Origin: Streptomyces sp. NBC_01460
Lineage (GTDB): Bacteria; Actinomycetota; Actinomycetes; Streptomycetales; Streptomycetaceae
Reading direction: 5' to 3'
Length of the DNA: 64,000 bases
Assembly (NCBI RefSeq): GCF_036227405.1
Contig: NZ_CP109473.1
Span: forward strand, 8,556,001-8,620,000
The position numbers were made by a program, and so were the translations under genes. Positions 36,874 through 45,759 of the stretch are shown piece by piece; positions within the stretch are counted from its first letter, which is position 1, and every line of letters starts with the position of its first letter. The notes beneath the pieces were generated by a model. It did no database searches, had not been told where the DNA came from, and worked only from the letters and a program-made list of their open reading frames with translations.

Positions 36874-38078
36874 TCACCTCCTCATCGCTCTGGACGGGGT
36901 GATCCGGCAATCGAGTGGGTGCTGCCCGTCGACGCGGACTGCCTTGAGGGCGTCGACCGGGACATGAACCGCGCCCGGCTGCGCCCTTGGGCTGGTCGCT
37001 CGCCGGGCGCCGGCCCCTCCCGCACAAGCAGCTGCCCGAGCCCGAGCCCGAGCAGATGAAGAGCCCTGGCTTCGTCCAGCGATTCCAGCCCATCGCCGCG
37101 CGCCTGCGCACAGCACCGGCCGCCCGTCCCCCTGACAGGCGCTGACCTCGGGGCGGGCCGGAACCGCGCAAGCGGGACCCGGGATCAGCAACCCCGCTGC
37201 TGCGGTGACTCCTATGACGCCCGTCATGATGAAGGTCCATGCGAGGGGCACGCCTATCACGACGTACCGGCCGACGATCCGGGCCGCGGTGTCCTGAGCA
37301 GGAGGGGCAGAAGGTGCTGGCGCGGATTGTTCGGCGGGGCGGTCCTTCTTGCCGGGGGTCTTGGCAGCGGTCGGGGAGGTTCGGGCGGGAGTGACGGCAC
37401 CAGGGATCTTGTCGGGGCCGCTGGAGCCCCGGTCACAGCCGTCCCTTTGAGGCGGGCCGCGCGTCGGGCGAGGGTGGCGTCGACGCTGGTGTCCATGAGC
37501 GACACCGCCGGAGTCGTGCTGTCGAGCAGCTTCGTGTTCTGCGCACGCAGCACACTGACTTCCCGGAGCAGCATGGCTGCTTGTTCGGTCTGCTCGGTGA
37601 GTTCGGCTTCAGGCTGCCGGGTGTACTTCTGCGTCTGGCGGAGCTGGTCGCGCTGGCAGGCGGCCAACTCGGCCAGTTCACTTTCCCTGCTTTCCGAGGC
37701 CTGGGCTCGCTCACGTGCCTGGAACAACTCCTGGAAGAGGCCGGCGGCCTCTTCCTCGACCGCTGCCAGCCGCCTCCCGCTCAAGTCCTGCGCCTGCTTG
37801 AGCTCCGTGAGTTCCTCACGGAGCTGCGCGAGCTGCACCGAGGGCGATCCGCTCGCCCGGTGGCTGTCACCGCACAGTTCGATCAGCCGCTCGCACTCCG
37901 CGGCGGTCAGCGGATGGCCCTGGTCGGCGAGGACCTCACGGAGTCGGGCCACGAAGAACCGCTCGACCAGGCGCTCGCCGCTCAGGTGCCGAGACATCGC
38001 CGCACGGGACACGTAGCAGTTCGACGCGAGGGCGGCCTGGGTCCGGGCCGCCGTCCCTGCACGGCTTGGGTGCCTCAC
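36874..38078 (-). pseudogene. HTH / coiled-coil / transmembrane protein, frameshifted
   Basis: The first 200 codons give an HTH (YVSRAAMSRHLSGERLVERF), a linker, and a long coiled coil (LREELTELKQAQDL to TEQTEQAAMLLREVSVLRAQ). After about 37440 the other frame becomes the sensible one: KIPGAVTPARTSPTAAKTPG, a Pro/Ala/Lys linker, then VVIGVPLAWTFIMTGVIGVT, a single membrane helix. A one-base shift near 37440 therefore splits the gene, and the tail after the helix is degenerate. Intact relatives would be membrane-tethered DNA-binding proteins of Streptomyces. The start codon is also uncertain. Confidence 0.6.
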
Positions 38079-38396
38079 GAAGTGCGGCCGCGTAGACCGT
38101 GGCCGCCGATTGTGGCCCCCCGTTCATGCCCCGCCCCGTTCCCCGAGCAAGCGGCGCCCGCGGGGCCGTGTGGAGCAACACGTGTGGCCTGCGGGCACCC
38201 CGCGACGAAAGGGCACGCGGCGCGGTCGGCGGCACCGAGAAGGCGCCGGCCGGTGCGTGCGGGGACGGGCCCAGCGGGTCGGTTCGTCCCGGGGGAGTCG
38301 GGGCGCCCGGCCGACGGTGCCGCCCTGACCGGTATGACCTCAGCCCCCGGGGAAAGGAGACTGACATTCCCCACCCCGGGCGAGAGGAGTCCACCG
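38079..38396. other. upstream region of the alpha-glucosidase gene
   Basis: No gene. It should hold the promoter of the GH13 cluster; I see no CebR- or MalR-like palindrome in it. The last bases carry the GAGAGGAG ribosome site. Confidence 0.4.
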
Positions 38397-40097
38397 ATGG
38401 CAGCCGACGACATGGAGCACGCCGAGGAAGCGTGGTGGCGGTCCGCGGTGGTCTACCAGGTCTATCCGCGCAGCTTCGCCGACTCCGACGGTGACGGCGT
38501 CGGCGACCTGGACGGCCTCACCGGACGCCTGGACCATCTGTCCGGGCTCGGCGTCGACGTGCTCTGGCTGTCACCCGTCAACCCGTCCCCGCAGGCCGAC
38601 AACGGGTACGACATCAGCGACTACCAGGACATCGACCCCGTCTTCGGTGACCTGGCGGCCTTCGACCGGCTGCTGGGCGCCGTGCACGAGCGCGGGATGA
38701 AACTCGTCATGGACCTGGTCGTCAACCACACCTCCGACGAGCATCCGTGGTTCCAGGAGTCACGCGACCCGGCGAGCCCGAAGCGCGACTGGTACTGGTG
38801 GCGTCCGCCATGTGAGGGACGCGAACCCAACAACTGGGGCTCCTTCTTCTCCGGTTCCGCCTGGGAGCTGGACGCGGCGAGCGACGCGTACTACCTCCAT
38901 CTCTTCTCGCCGAAGCAGCCCGACCTCAACTGGGAGAACCCTCGGATGCGTCGGGCCGTGTACGCGATGATGCGCTGGTGGCTGGACCGGGGAGTGGACG
39001 GCTTCCGGATGGACGTCGTCAACCTCATCTCCAAGGACCCCGCCCTGCCCGACGGCGAGGTGCACGGACAGGGGCCGTACGGTGACGGCTCGCCCTACTT
39101 CGTCTGCGGACCCCGCATACACGACTACCTCCAGGAGATGCACCGCGAGGTGATCGCCCGCTACCCGGGCCGGCTGCTGACCGTCGGGGAGATGCCCGGG
39201 GTGACGGTCGAGCAGGCCCGCCTGTTCACCGACCCGGTGCGTGCCGAGCTCGACATGGTCTTCCAGTTCGAGCACGTGGGGCTCGACCACGGGCGGGGCA
39301 AGTTCGATCCCCGCCCGCTGCGGCTCACCGACCTCAAGGCCTCGCTCGGCCGCTGGCAGTCCGGCCTCGCCGACGTCGGGTGGAACAGCCTGTACTGGAA
39401 CAACCACGACCAGCCCCGGGTGGTCTCCCGGTTCGGTGACGACCGACCGAGCCACCGGACCCGGTCCGCGACGATGCTCGCGACCGTGCTCCACCTGCAC
39501 CGGGGCACGCCGTACGTCTACCAGGGCGAGGAACTCGGCATGGCCAACGCGCCCTTGCGTACCATCGAGGACTTCAGGGACATCGAGTCCCTGAACCACT
39601 ACACGGAGGCACTGCGCGCGGGGGCGGAACCCGAAGACGTCCTCCCGGGACTACGGGCGATGGGCCGCGACAACGCCCGTACACCCATGCAGTGGGACGC
39701 GTCCCCGCATGCGGGGTTCACCACAGGCACCCCGTGGATCCCCGTCAACCCGGACCACACCGAGGTCAACGCCGAAGCGGCCCTCGCGGATCCCGACTCC
39801 GTCTACCACCACTACCGTCGGCTGATCGCCCTCCGGCACCAGGAACCGGCCGTCGTGCACGGCGACTTCACGATGCTGCTGCCGGACGACGAGCGGATCT
39901 ACGCGTTCACCCGCCGGTACGGCCGCACGGTGCTCCTGGTCGTCGGGAACTTCACCGGCGACACGGCCTCCGCCGTGATGCCCGCCGGATGGGACGACGC
40001 CGAACTCGTCATGGGCAACGGTCCGTCGGTCCCCCCGCGGTCCGGCCGCCTGGTGCTCGCCCCGTGGGAGGCGCGGGTGCACCGGCGCGACGACTGA
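38397..40097 (+). CDS. GH13 alpha-glucosidase (oligo-1,6-glucosidase type)
   Basis: Cytoplasmic glycosidase of 566 residues that hydrolyses alpha-glucosidic linkages of oligosaccharides. Motifs: VVYQVYPRSFADSDGDGVGD, region I LVVNHTSDEHPWF, nucleophile in GFRMDVVNL, acid/base in LTVGEMPG, and WNNHDQPR with the transition-state Asp. The following PYVYQGEELGM and ARTPMQWD are typical. GAGAGGAG lies 6-7 bases before the ATG. First gene of a three-gene set with an LLM oxidoreductase and a second GH13 enzyme. Confidence 0.95.
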   Translation: MAADDMEHAEEAWWRSAVVYQVYPRSFADSDGDGVGDLDGLTGRLDHLSGLGVDVLWLSPVNPSPQADNGYDISDYQDIDPVFGDLAAFDRLLGAVHERGMKLVMDLVVNHTSDEHPWFQESRDPASPKRDWYWWRPPCEGREPNNWGSFFSGSAWELDAASDAYYLHLFSPKQPDLNWENPRMRRAVYAMMRWWLDRGVDGFRMDVVNLISKDPALPDGEVHGQGPYGDGSPYFVCGPRIHDYLQEMHREVIARYPGRLLTVGEMPGVTVEQARLFTDPVRAELDMVFQFEHVGLDHGRGKFDPRPLRLTDLKASLGRWQSGLADVGWNSLYWNNHDQPRVVSRFGDDRPSHRTRSATMLATVLHLHRGTPYVYQGEELGMANAPLRTIEDFRDIESLNHYTEALRAGAEPEDVLPGLRAMGRDNARTPMQWDASPHAGFTTGTPWIPVNPDHTEVNAEAALADPDSVYHHYRRLIALRHQEPAVVHGDFTMLLPDDERIYAFTRRYGRTVLLVVGNFTGDTASAVMPAGWDDAELVMGNGPSVPPRSGRLVLAPWEARVHRRDD

Positions 40098-40154
40098 GCC
40101 GAGCGGGCGGGGACGGCGACCGATGATCCCTCTTGTGCCGGGTACGCGGATCCC

Positions 40155-41153
40155 ATGACCGTCTATGGATTCCACGCCTCCCATGAACAAGTACCTCCCG
40201 CCGACCTGCTGGCAGCCGTCGTGCGCGCGGAAGGCGCGGGCTTCACCGCCGCGATGTGCTCGGACCACTTCTCACCGTGGAGCGTCAGGCAGGGGGAGTC
40301 CGGCTTCGCCTGGTCCTGGCTCGGCGCGGCGCTCCAGGCCACCGACAGGATCCCCTTCGGAGTGGTGAACGCCCCGGGCCAGCGCTACCATCCGGCGGTC
40401 GTCGCGCAGGCGATCGGCAGCCTCGCCGCGATGTACCCAGGCCGCTTCTGGGCGGCGCTGGGAAGCGGTGAGGCGTCCAACGAGCACATAACCGGCGACC
40501 GTTGGCCGCGTAAGGACGTCCGGAACGCGAGGCTGCGCGAGTGCGTCGACATCATCCGGGCGCTGCTGCGCGGCGAGGAGGTGAGCCACGACGGGCTGGT
40601 GACCGTGGACCGGGCCAGGTTGTGGACCCGTCCGGAGACGGTGCCACCGTTGGTGGGGGCCGCGTGCAGCGAGGCGACCGCGCGGTGGTGCGCGGAGTGG
40701 GCGGACGGCCTGATCACGGTGAACGCGCCGCGCGAGACACTGCGCCGGATCGTGGACGCCTACCGTTCGGCGGGCGGCGTCGGCCGGCTGCACCTCCAGG
40801 TGCACCTCAGCTGGGCCGCCGACCTGGAAACCGCCCAGGAACTCGCCCACGACCAGTGGCGTACCAACGTGCACGGGCCTCCGGCGAGCTGGGACCTCGA
40901 CTCTGCCGAGCTGTTCGACAACGTCAGCGAGCACGTCTCCCCGGACAGGGTCGCGGAGTCCGTCAACATCTCCGACGATCTCGGCCGGCACGCGGCCTGG
41001 CTCCAGGACTACGCCGACCTCGGCTTCGACGCCGTCATGCTGCATCATGTCGGCAAGGAGCAGAGTGCCTTCATCGACGCGTTCGGCGCGAAGGTGCTGC
41101 CGCAGCTGGATGTCACCCGGCCCCCGGCCGCGGTCGCGGAGGGTGTCCGATGA
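40155..41153 (+). CDS. LLM-class flavin oxidoreductase, TIGR03885-like
   Basis: Luciferase-like flavoprotein of 332 residues. The TIM-barrel pattern is clear: YGFHASHEQVPPADLL, AAMCSDHFSPW, GVVNAPGQRYHPAVVAQAIG, RFWAALGSGEASNEHITGD. This matches a subgroup described as probably not using F420 (TIGR03885), often found beside trehalose-type GH13 enzymes. The substrate is unknown. Its stop overlaps the ATG of the second GH13 gene, and it starts 57 bases after the first, so the three probably form an operon. Confidence 0.88.
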   Translation: MTVYGFHASHEQVPPADLLAAVVRAEGAGFTAAMCSDHFSPWSVRQGESGFAWSWLGAALQATDRIPFGVVNAPGQRYHPAVVAQAIGSLAAMYPGRFWAALGSGEASNEHITGDRWPRKDVRNARLRECVDIIRALLRGEEVSHDGLVTVDRARLWTRPETVPPLVGAACSEATARWCAEWADGLITVNAPRETLRRIVDAYRSAGGVGRLHLQVHLSWAADLETAQELAHDQWRTNVHGPPASWDLDSAELFDNVSEHVSPDRVAESVNISDDLGRHAAWLQDYADLGFDAVMLHHVGKEQSAFIDAFGAKVLPQLDVTRPPAAVAEGVR

Positions 41154-42844
41154 GGCTGACCCGCACCTCCGACCTGTGGTGGAAGAACGCGGTCGTCTAC
41201 TGCCTGGACGTGGAGACGTACCAGGACTCCGACGGCGACGGCACCGGCGACTTCGCGGGCCTGACCCAGCGGATCGACCACCTGGTGCGCCTCGGCGTCA
41301 CCTGCGTGTGGCTGATGCCGTTCTACCCGACGCGGGAGCGCGACGACGGCTACGACATCACCGACTTCTACGCCGTCGATCCCCGGCTCGGCACGCTGGG
41401 CGACTTCACCGAGTTCGTGCGCACCGCCCGCGACCGGGGCATCCGGGTCATCGCCGACCTGGTCGTCAACCACACCTCCGACCAGCATCCGTGGTTCCAG
41501 GACGCCCGCTCCAGCCGCACGTCGAAGCACCGCGACTGGTACGTCTGGTGCGACAGCCCGCCGGAGGACGGCCCCGAGGGTGTGGTCTTCCCCGACGTCG
41601 AGAACAGCGTCTGGGAGTACGACGAGACCACCGAGCAGTACTACCTGCACCGGTTCTACAAGCAGCAGCCCGACCTCAACGTCGCCAACCCGGCGGTCCG
41701 TGACGAGATAGCGCGCATCATGGGCTTCTGGACGCAGCTCGGACTGTCGGGGTTCCGGGTCGACGCGGTGCCGTTCCTGCTGGAGACCGACGGCCAGGAG
41801 GACGCGGACCAGCTGCCCGACCCGCACGAGTACCTCGCCGACCTGCGGGCCTTCCTCGGACGTCGCAGCGGTGACGCGGTGCTGCTGGGCGAGGTGAACC
41901 TGCCCTACCCGGACACCGCGAAGTTCTTCGGCGACTCGGAGTCCTCCCGCGGTGACGAGCTGACCATGTGCTTCGACTTCATCGGTATGCAGCAGATGTA
42001 CCTGTCGATGGCGCGGGGCGAGGCGGCCCCTCTGGCGGCGGCTCTCCGGGAGCGCCCCGCGGCGCCCCGAGACGCGCACTGGGCCACGTTCGTCCGCAAC
42101 CACGACGAGCTCACGCTCGACAAACTCGACGACGACGAGCGCGCCGAGGTCTTCGCCGCCTTCGGCCCCGACAAGGACATGCAGCTCTACGACCGGGGCC
42201 TGCGCCGCCGCCTGCCGCCGATGGTCGACGGCGACCGGCGGCGCGTGGACCTGGCGTACAGCCTGCTCTTCTCCCTGCCCGGCACACCGGTGCTGTTCTA
42301 CGGCGAGGAGATCGGCATGGGCGAGAACCTCGCCGCCGAGGGCCGGCAGGCTGTCCGCACCCCGATGCAGTGGACGTCCGACAAGAGTGGCGGTTTCACC
42401 GCGGGGGAGGGAGTGGAGCTGCCCAATCCCGTCGTGACGGGTGCGTTCGGCCCGACCAAGGTCAACGCGCACGACCAGGCGCACGACCCGGCTTCGCCGC
42501 TGGGACGGATGCGGACGCTGATCGAACGCTACCGGGAGACCCCCGAGCTGGCCTGGGGCGACTACCGGGTCATCGACGCGGACGATCCGGGCGTGCTGGT
42601 CCACCTCAGTTCGCTGGAGGGCGGCGCGGTGCTCGTGCTGCACAATTTCTCCGAGCGGTCCGTCACCGCCTCCGTCGAGGTCCCGGGACTGAGGGGCGGC
42701 CGGCTGCTCACCGATGTCTTCACCGGTGACACCCTCAAGTCGGCGGCCGCCGGCCTCGTCGATGTCGCGCTGGACCCGTACGGCTACCGGTGGCTGAGGG
42801 TCAACACCCCCCTTGACGACCCGGATCGGGCGACAGCGGTGTGA
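41150..42844 (+). CDS. GH13 alpha-amylase family protein, trehalose synthase-like
   Basis: Cytoplasmic enzyme of 564 residues resembling trehalose synthase and related isomerases (VVYCLDVETYQDSDGDGTGD replaces the glucosidase YQVYPRSF). Region I LVVNHTSDQHPWF, nucleophile GFRVDAVPF, acid/base LLGEVNLP, and VRNHDELTLD are intact; a small C-terminal beta domain follows (about 470-560). Bona fide trehalose synthases keep the same EVNLP and NHDEL context, but specificity cannot be settled by eye. ATG overlaps the oxidoreductase stop. Confidence 0.9.
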   Translation: MRLTRTSDLWWKNAVVYCLDVETYQDSDGDGTGDFAGLTQRIDHLVRLGVTCVWLMPFYPTRERDDGYDITDFYAVDPRLGTLGDFTEFVRTARDRGIRVIADLVVNHTSDQHPWFQDARSSRTSKHRDWYVWCDSPPEDGPEGVVFPDVENSVWEYDETTEQYYLHRFYKQQPDLNVANPAVRDEIARIMGFWTQLGLSGFRVDAVPFLLETDGQEDADQLPDPHEYLADLRAFLGRRSGDAVLLGEVNLPYPDTAKFFGDSESSRGDELTMCFDFIGMQQMYLSMARGEAAPLAAALRERPAAPRDAHWATFVRNHDELTLDKLDDDERAEVFAAFGPDKDMQLYDRGLRRRLPPMVDGDRRRVDLAYSLLFSLPGTPVLFYGEEIGMGENLAAEGRQAVRTPMQWTSDKSGGFTAGEGVELPNPVVTGAFGPTKVNAHDQAHDPASPLGRMRTLIERYRETPELAWGDYRVIDADDPGVLVHLSSLEGGAVLVLHNFSERSVTASVEVPGLRGGRLLTDVFTGDTLKSAAAGLVDVALDPYGYRWLRVNTPLDDPDRATAV

Positions 42845-42852
42845 TCCGACGC

Positions 42853-42899
42853 GCGCGAGGTGTCCGGCCGCACGAAGTGGGCCGGACACCTCACGCGCG
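42853..42899. terminator. bidirectional terminator between GH13 and snapalysin genes
   Basis: 13-bp perfect stem (GAGGTGTCCGGCC and complement) extended by GCGCG arms with one bulge, lying between convergent genes. Confidence 0.85.
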
Positions 42900-42915
42900 A
42901 TGGTCGTCCCGCCGG

Positions 42916-43515
42916 CTAAGGCGCGTCGACCAGAGTGCGGCCGTCGGCGGGAACGAGCGAGGCGAGGCCACCGGCGTAGGCGGACTCGACGCGGGATCGT
43001 TCAGTCGCGTTCGGAACCGCGTTCGTGCAACTGGTGCCCGCGGCCGATCCTGACATCAGCTGGGAGCACGGGCCGGGCTTGGTGTCGGGCAGGCCCAGGC
43101 TGTGCCCCATCTCGTGAGTGGCGATGCGGGTCTTGTCATAGCCCTGGGACACCGCCTGGCTGCCGAGTTCGACACGCACCTGGCCACCCGGGCGCACCGG
43201 TCCGAGTGTTGCCTGAGGCCAGCCACTGGTGGCGACGATCTGGATTTCTGCCCGGGTGCCGGGTGCGGCTTCGACGAGCCTGACGTTGCTGACGTTCCGG
43301 TTCCACGAGGCGACTCCGGCGGCGATCGCCGCTTCCCAGCCGCCTGCGCGGCTGTCGTCGTAGTGGAGTGTCACCACGGCAGCCACGCTTGTTACTGCGG
43401 TCAACTCCGGTGCGGGTGCGGGTGCGGGTGCGGGTGCGGCGTGGGCTGCTGTTGCTGTGGCCAGGGCGACCGCGAAGGCGGCGCCGGCCGCCTTCAGCCA
43501 TGAGGAGTGCGGCAT
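42916..43515 (-). CDS. snpA: snapalysin, small neutral metalloprotease (M7)
   Basis: Secreted zinc protease of 199 residues. Signal peptide to about residue 26 (ATAAHA), a short Ala-Pro repeat pro-segment (APAPAPAPAPELTA), then the compact catalytic domain with the extended zinc motif THEMGHSLGLPD, the Asp being the third ligand of the M7 family, and the nearby Met turn (QLMSGSAAG). Two cysteine pairs are as expected. In other Streptomyces snpA lies divergent from a LysR activator gene; no such gene is here, so regulation must be in trans or lost. Confidence 0.94.
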   Translation of the reverse strand: MPHSSWLKAAGAAFAVALATATAAHAAPAPAPAPAPELTAVTSVAAVVTLHYDDSRAGGWEAAIAAGVASWNRNVSNVRLVEAAPGTRAEIQIVATSGWPQATLGPVRPGGQVRVELGSQAVSQGYDKTRIATHEMGHSLGLPDTKPGPCSQLMSGSAAGTSCTNAVPNATERSRVESAYAGGLASLVPADGRTLVDAP

Positions 43516-44219
43516 TGCTGTCCCTTCACTCGTGGGGGACTCGGCTCGCTCCGAACCGAGAGCGGAGAGGTGCCGCGACAGGCGGAGTGGCCGGGCGCAG
43601 GTTCTCCGGGGGCCTCAGAACTATGCCCATCGCTCCGCACTTATCATGCACCTGTCATTAAGAGAGGGCCGGAAAGGAGCGGTGCGGACCACTCGCGCTG
43701 TGTGAGACGCCGCTCATGACCACACGTGAAGGCGGCCCGTTCGGCCACACGCCCGACGAAGTCCCGACGATGCGGCGTTACCCTGCACGGACGATTCGTT
43801 CCGCCTCGCCTGACCCACCGCCTGACCCTGGCCGTAGCCCCACGCCCCGCCCCCTCGGCATGGTCTGCCGAGGGGGCGGGGCGTGACCTGTGCAGGTCTC
43901 CTGTGTGGTGGAGGACTACGGTGCGGGCTCGTACGTGACGGTGGTGCCGTTGCAGTTCTCGGCCGGGCCTGTTGTGGTTCGACCGGGCTGAGGGGGATCC
44001 CGCGGGATTGCGTGAGCGTGATGCAGTCCACTGCGATGGGACGACGCAGGCGTTCCAGGCGGGGCCGAGCAGACGTGAAGGCGTGGTCTGTCAGGCCGCC
44101 GGCTCCAGGCCGAGGGCGGCGAGCTTTGCTCTCCGTGTCTTGGGAATCGTGAGGAGCACACTGAGTTTCGCGTGGTGTTCTTGGTCGTCGACGACCACGG
44201 TTCACCTGAAGAAGGGTCA
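43516..44219. other. region between snpA and the GNAT gene, with decayed fragments
   Basis: The first 150 bases, AT-richer around 43620-43670, should contain the snpA promoter. Further on lie a strong hairpin (listed separately) and a minus-strand tail at about 44200-44098 reading HHAKLSVLLTIPKTRRAKLA and ALGLEPAA, which resembles the end of helicase-associated-domain proteins common in Streptomyces accessory regions. No intact gene. Confidence 0.4.
43842..43884. terminator. strong hairpin of unassigned gene
   Basis: Perfect 19-bp inverted repeat (left arm ACGCCCCGCCCCCTCGGCA) with loop TGGTC. Stability is extreme. No intact gene ends next to it, so it probably outlived its gene. Confidence 0.78.
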
Positions 44220-44990
44220 TTACAGTCCGGTGCCGGAGGAGGTGCTGCCTGGCGCGCCCTCAATGTCTTGGGTGATGTCGATACTGAGCTGCGTACCCAG
44301 TTCCTCGAACCCCAGGGCTGCCGCGACGCGCCGGGAGGCAGGTGGGCGAGCGCGCCACTGTGGCAGCAGCCCGGCCGCGAGAGCGGCCGCTACCGCCGCC
44401 GAAGCGGTCAACCGGGCCAGCCCTCGCCCTCGCGCCTCGGGAGCGGTCAGCACGCTGATGTGGGCGGTTCGACTCGGCCAGATCTCGTATCCGGCTGCGG
44501 CAACTACTTGACCGTGCTCGCGGAACACGAATGCGGGTGAGCCGATCTCCTGCAGCGCGGCCTCGGCCGCGTCTTCATGGCTTGCCAGTCGTTCCAGACT
44601 CAGCAGGTCGGGATGACTGCCCGGCAGTTGTTCTCCCGTCAGTGCACCGTGCTCCACCGGGCGGAAGCCCGCCGTGGAGACATACGACAACGCTGCCGGA
44701 CCGAGCACCCGAGCCACCGACAGCACTTCTCGGACCGCTTCGGCATCCGCGAAAGCTGCCACCGGCAGGGCCGCCAGCTCGTCCCGAACGACCAGAGCCG
44801 CATCCTTGCTCGGCGCGGTGGCGATCGCCGACCCGCCCAGAGTCACAACGCCGATCCAGCCGACCGGGCACAATCCCGATTCCGGCGAGACGGCCACGCT
44901 GACACCACCCACCGGCGGGAACGAAACCGGCACCCGGGCCAGGTCCTCCCACAGCTCTCGCGCTCTGACCAGTAACGGATTTATCGGCAT
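44220..44990 (-). CDS. GNAT-family N-acetyltransferase
   Basis: Cytoplasmic acetyltransferase of 256 residues. The N-terminal half is a divergent GNAT-like domain. The C-terminal half has the acetyl-CoA site: strand IWPSRTAHISVLTAPEARGR followed by GLARLTASAAVAAALAAG, and the final strand ALGFEELGTQLSID. The V-T-P/A-E-x-R-G-x-G-L pattern is canonical. Substrate unknown. The ribosome site is weak; the gene stands alone between decayed regions. Confidence 0.88.
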   Translation of the reverse strand: MPINPLLVRARELWEDLARVPVSFPPVGGVSVAVSPESGLCPVGWIGVVTLGGSAIATAPSKDAALVVRDELAALPVAAFADAEAVREVLSVARVLGPAALSYVSTAGFRPVEHGALTGEQLPGSHPDLLSLERLASHEDAAEAALQEIGSPAFVFREHGQVVAAAGYEIWPSRTAHISVLTAPEARGRGLARLTASAAVAAALAAGLLPQWRARPPASRRVAAALGFEELGTQLSIDITQDIEGAPGSTSSGTGL

Positions 44991-45129
44991 GGTCCAGATC
45001 TTGCCAGCCCAAGCCCGCGGCCGGCCCGGAAAATTGTTCTGATGAGATCACCATGAAAGGGCCGAAAAGCGTCCTTGAGGGCAGACGTGCTGGGGTTCAC
45101 GCCAGAAACCGGCCATCGCGCGGCGGTTG

Positions 45130-45330
45130 GCTCCGACCACCAGTGGATCGATGTCCGCTTCACCGCGTCCTGGACCAGTCGCACCCTGTTGGAGCCGGTC
45201 CTCGTCGACCCCGTCCTCGTCGCGGATATCGGCGCCGACGTGTCACAGGGCCACGGAGTGTGGCGCCCTCCGCTGCGCTATGAACGGCTCCGCCTCGACG
45301 CCGCCGAAGCGGACGTTCACTGCTGGAACG
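45130..45330 (+). pseudogene. ATP-dependent DNA ligase C-terminal fragment (copy 3)
   Basis: Reads DVRFTASWTSRTLLEPVLVD, GADVSQGHGVWRPPLRYERL and RLDAAEADV, the end of the ligase OB domain, without anything upstream. Confidence 0.75.
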
Positions 45331-45357
45331 GCACGCGAGGGTGCACCGTGCCGCTAC

Positions 45358-45490
45358 CTACCGTTGCGCCCGCCGGTAGGCGGTTGCGAGGCTGTCGCGG
45401 GTGGTGAGGGTGTCGGGGTGTTCGGTGCCGATGATGCGTTCTCGGTCGGCGAGGAAGGCTTCGAGGAGGGCGATGGCTCGTCGGTGCGCC
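45358..45490 (-). pseudogene. TPR-protein tail remnant
   Basis: Minus-strand frame reads RRAIALLEAFLADRERIIGT, EHPDTLTTRDSLATAYRRAQ, Arg and stop. The G.EHPDTL..R..LA.AYR pattern is the TPR unit of Streptomyces NB-ARC/TPR regulators. Only one repeat survives. Confidence 0.65.
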
Positions 45491-45588
45491 CGGCATGCCT
45501 TCGGTTCCGCTTACCACTGAAAGCACTTTGCCGCCCTCGTCCTCATCGCAGCGGTTGAGGCCCCTCTTCTGCCCCTTGAACCGTTTTA

Positions 45589-45620
45589 CACATCCGCCCC
45601 GCCTGGGCCGGGCGGATGTG
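45589..45620. terminator. hairpin
   Basis: Perfect 11-bp stem CACATCCGCCC/GGGCGGATGTG with a 10-base loop, preceded by TTTT on its left. It may end transcription entering from either side. Confidence 0.55.
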
Positions 45621-45759
45621 GCCCCCCTGGGCCGGCGGCTGCGATCGGAGGTGGCGCGAACGACGTTCTGCTGTTGGCGCGGAGAACTCTGCTCCTGCTG
45701 GCGAGACGGGCGACTACCTAGCTGGAACGAGAGTGAAAATCTGTACTGGGCGGAGTAGA

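Noticed and set aside
37581..38396. An in-frame 272-codon extension of the alpha-glucosidase
   Set aside because: It is antisense to the coiled-coil gene and the ribosome site at 38387-38393 marks the real start.
43714..44220. A 168-codon minus-strand ORF
   Set aside because: It runs through a 19-bp terminator-like hairpin and has low-complexity Pro/Arg composition; only a short tail in another frame looks coding.
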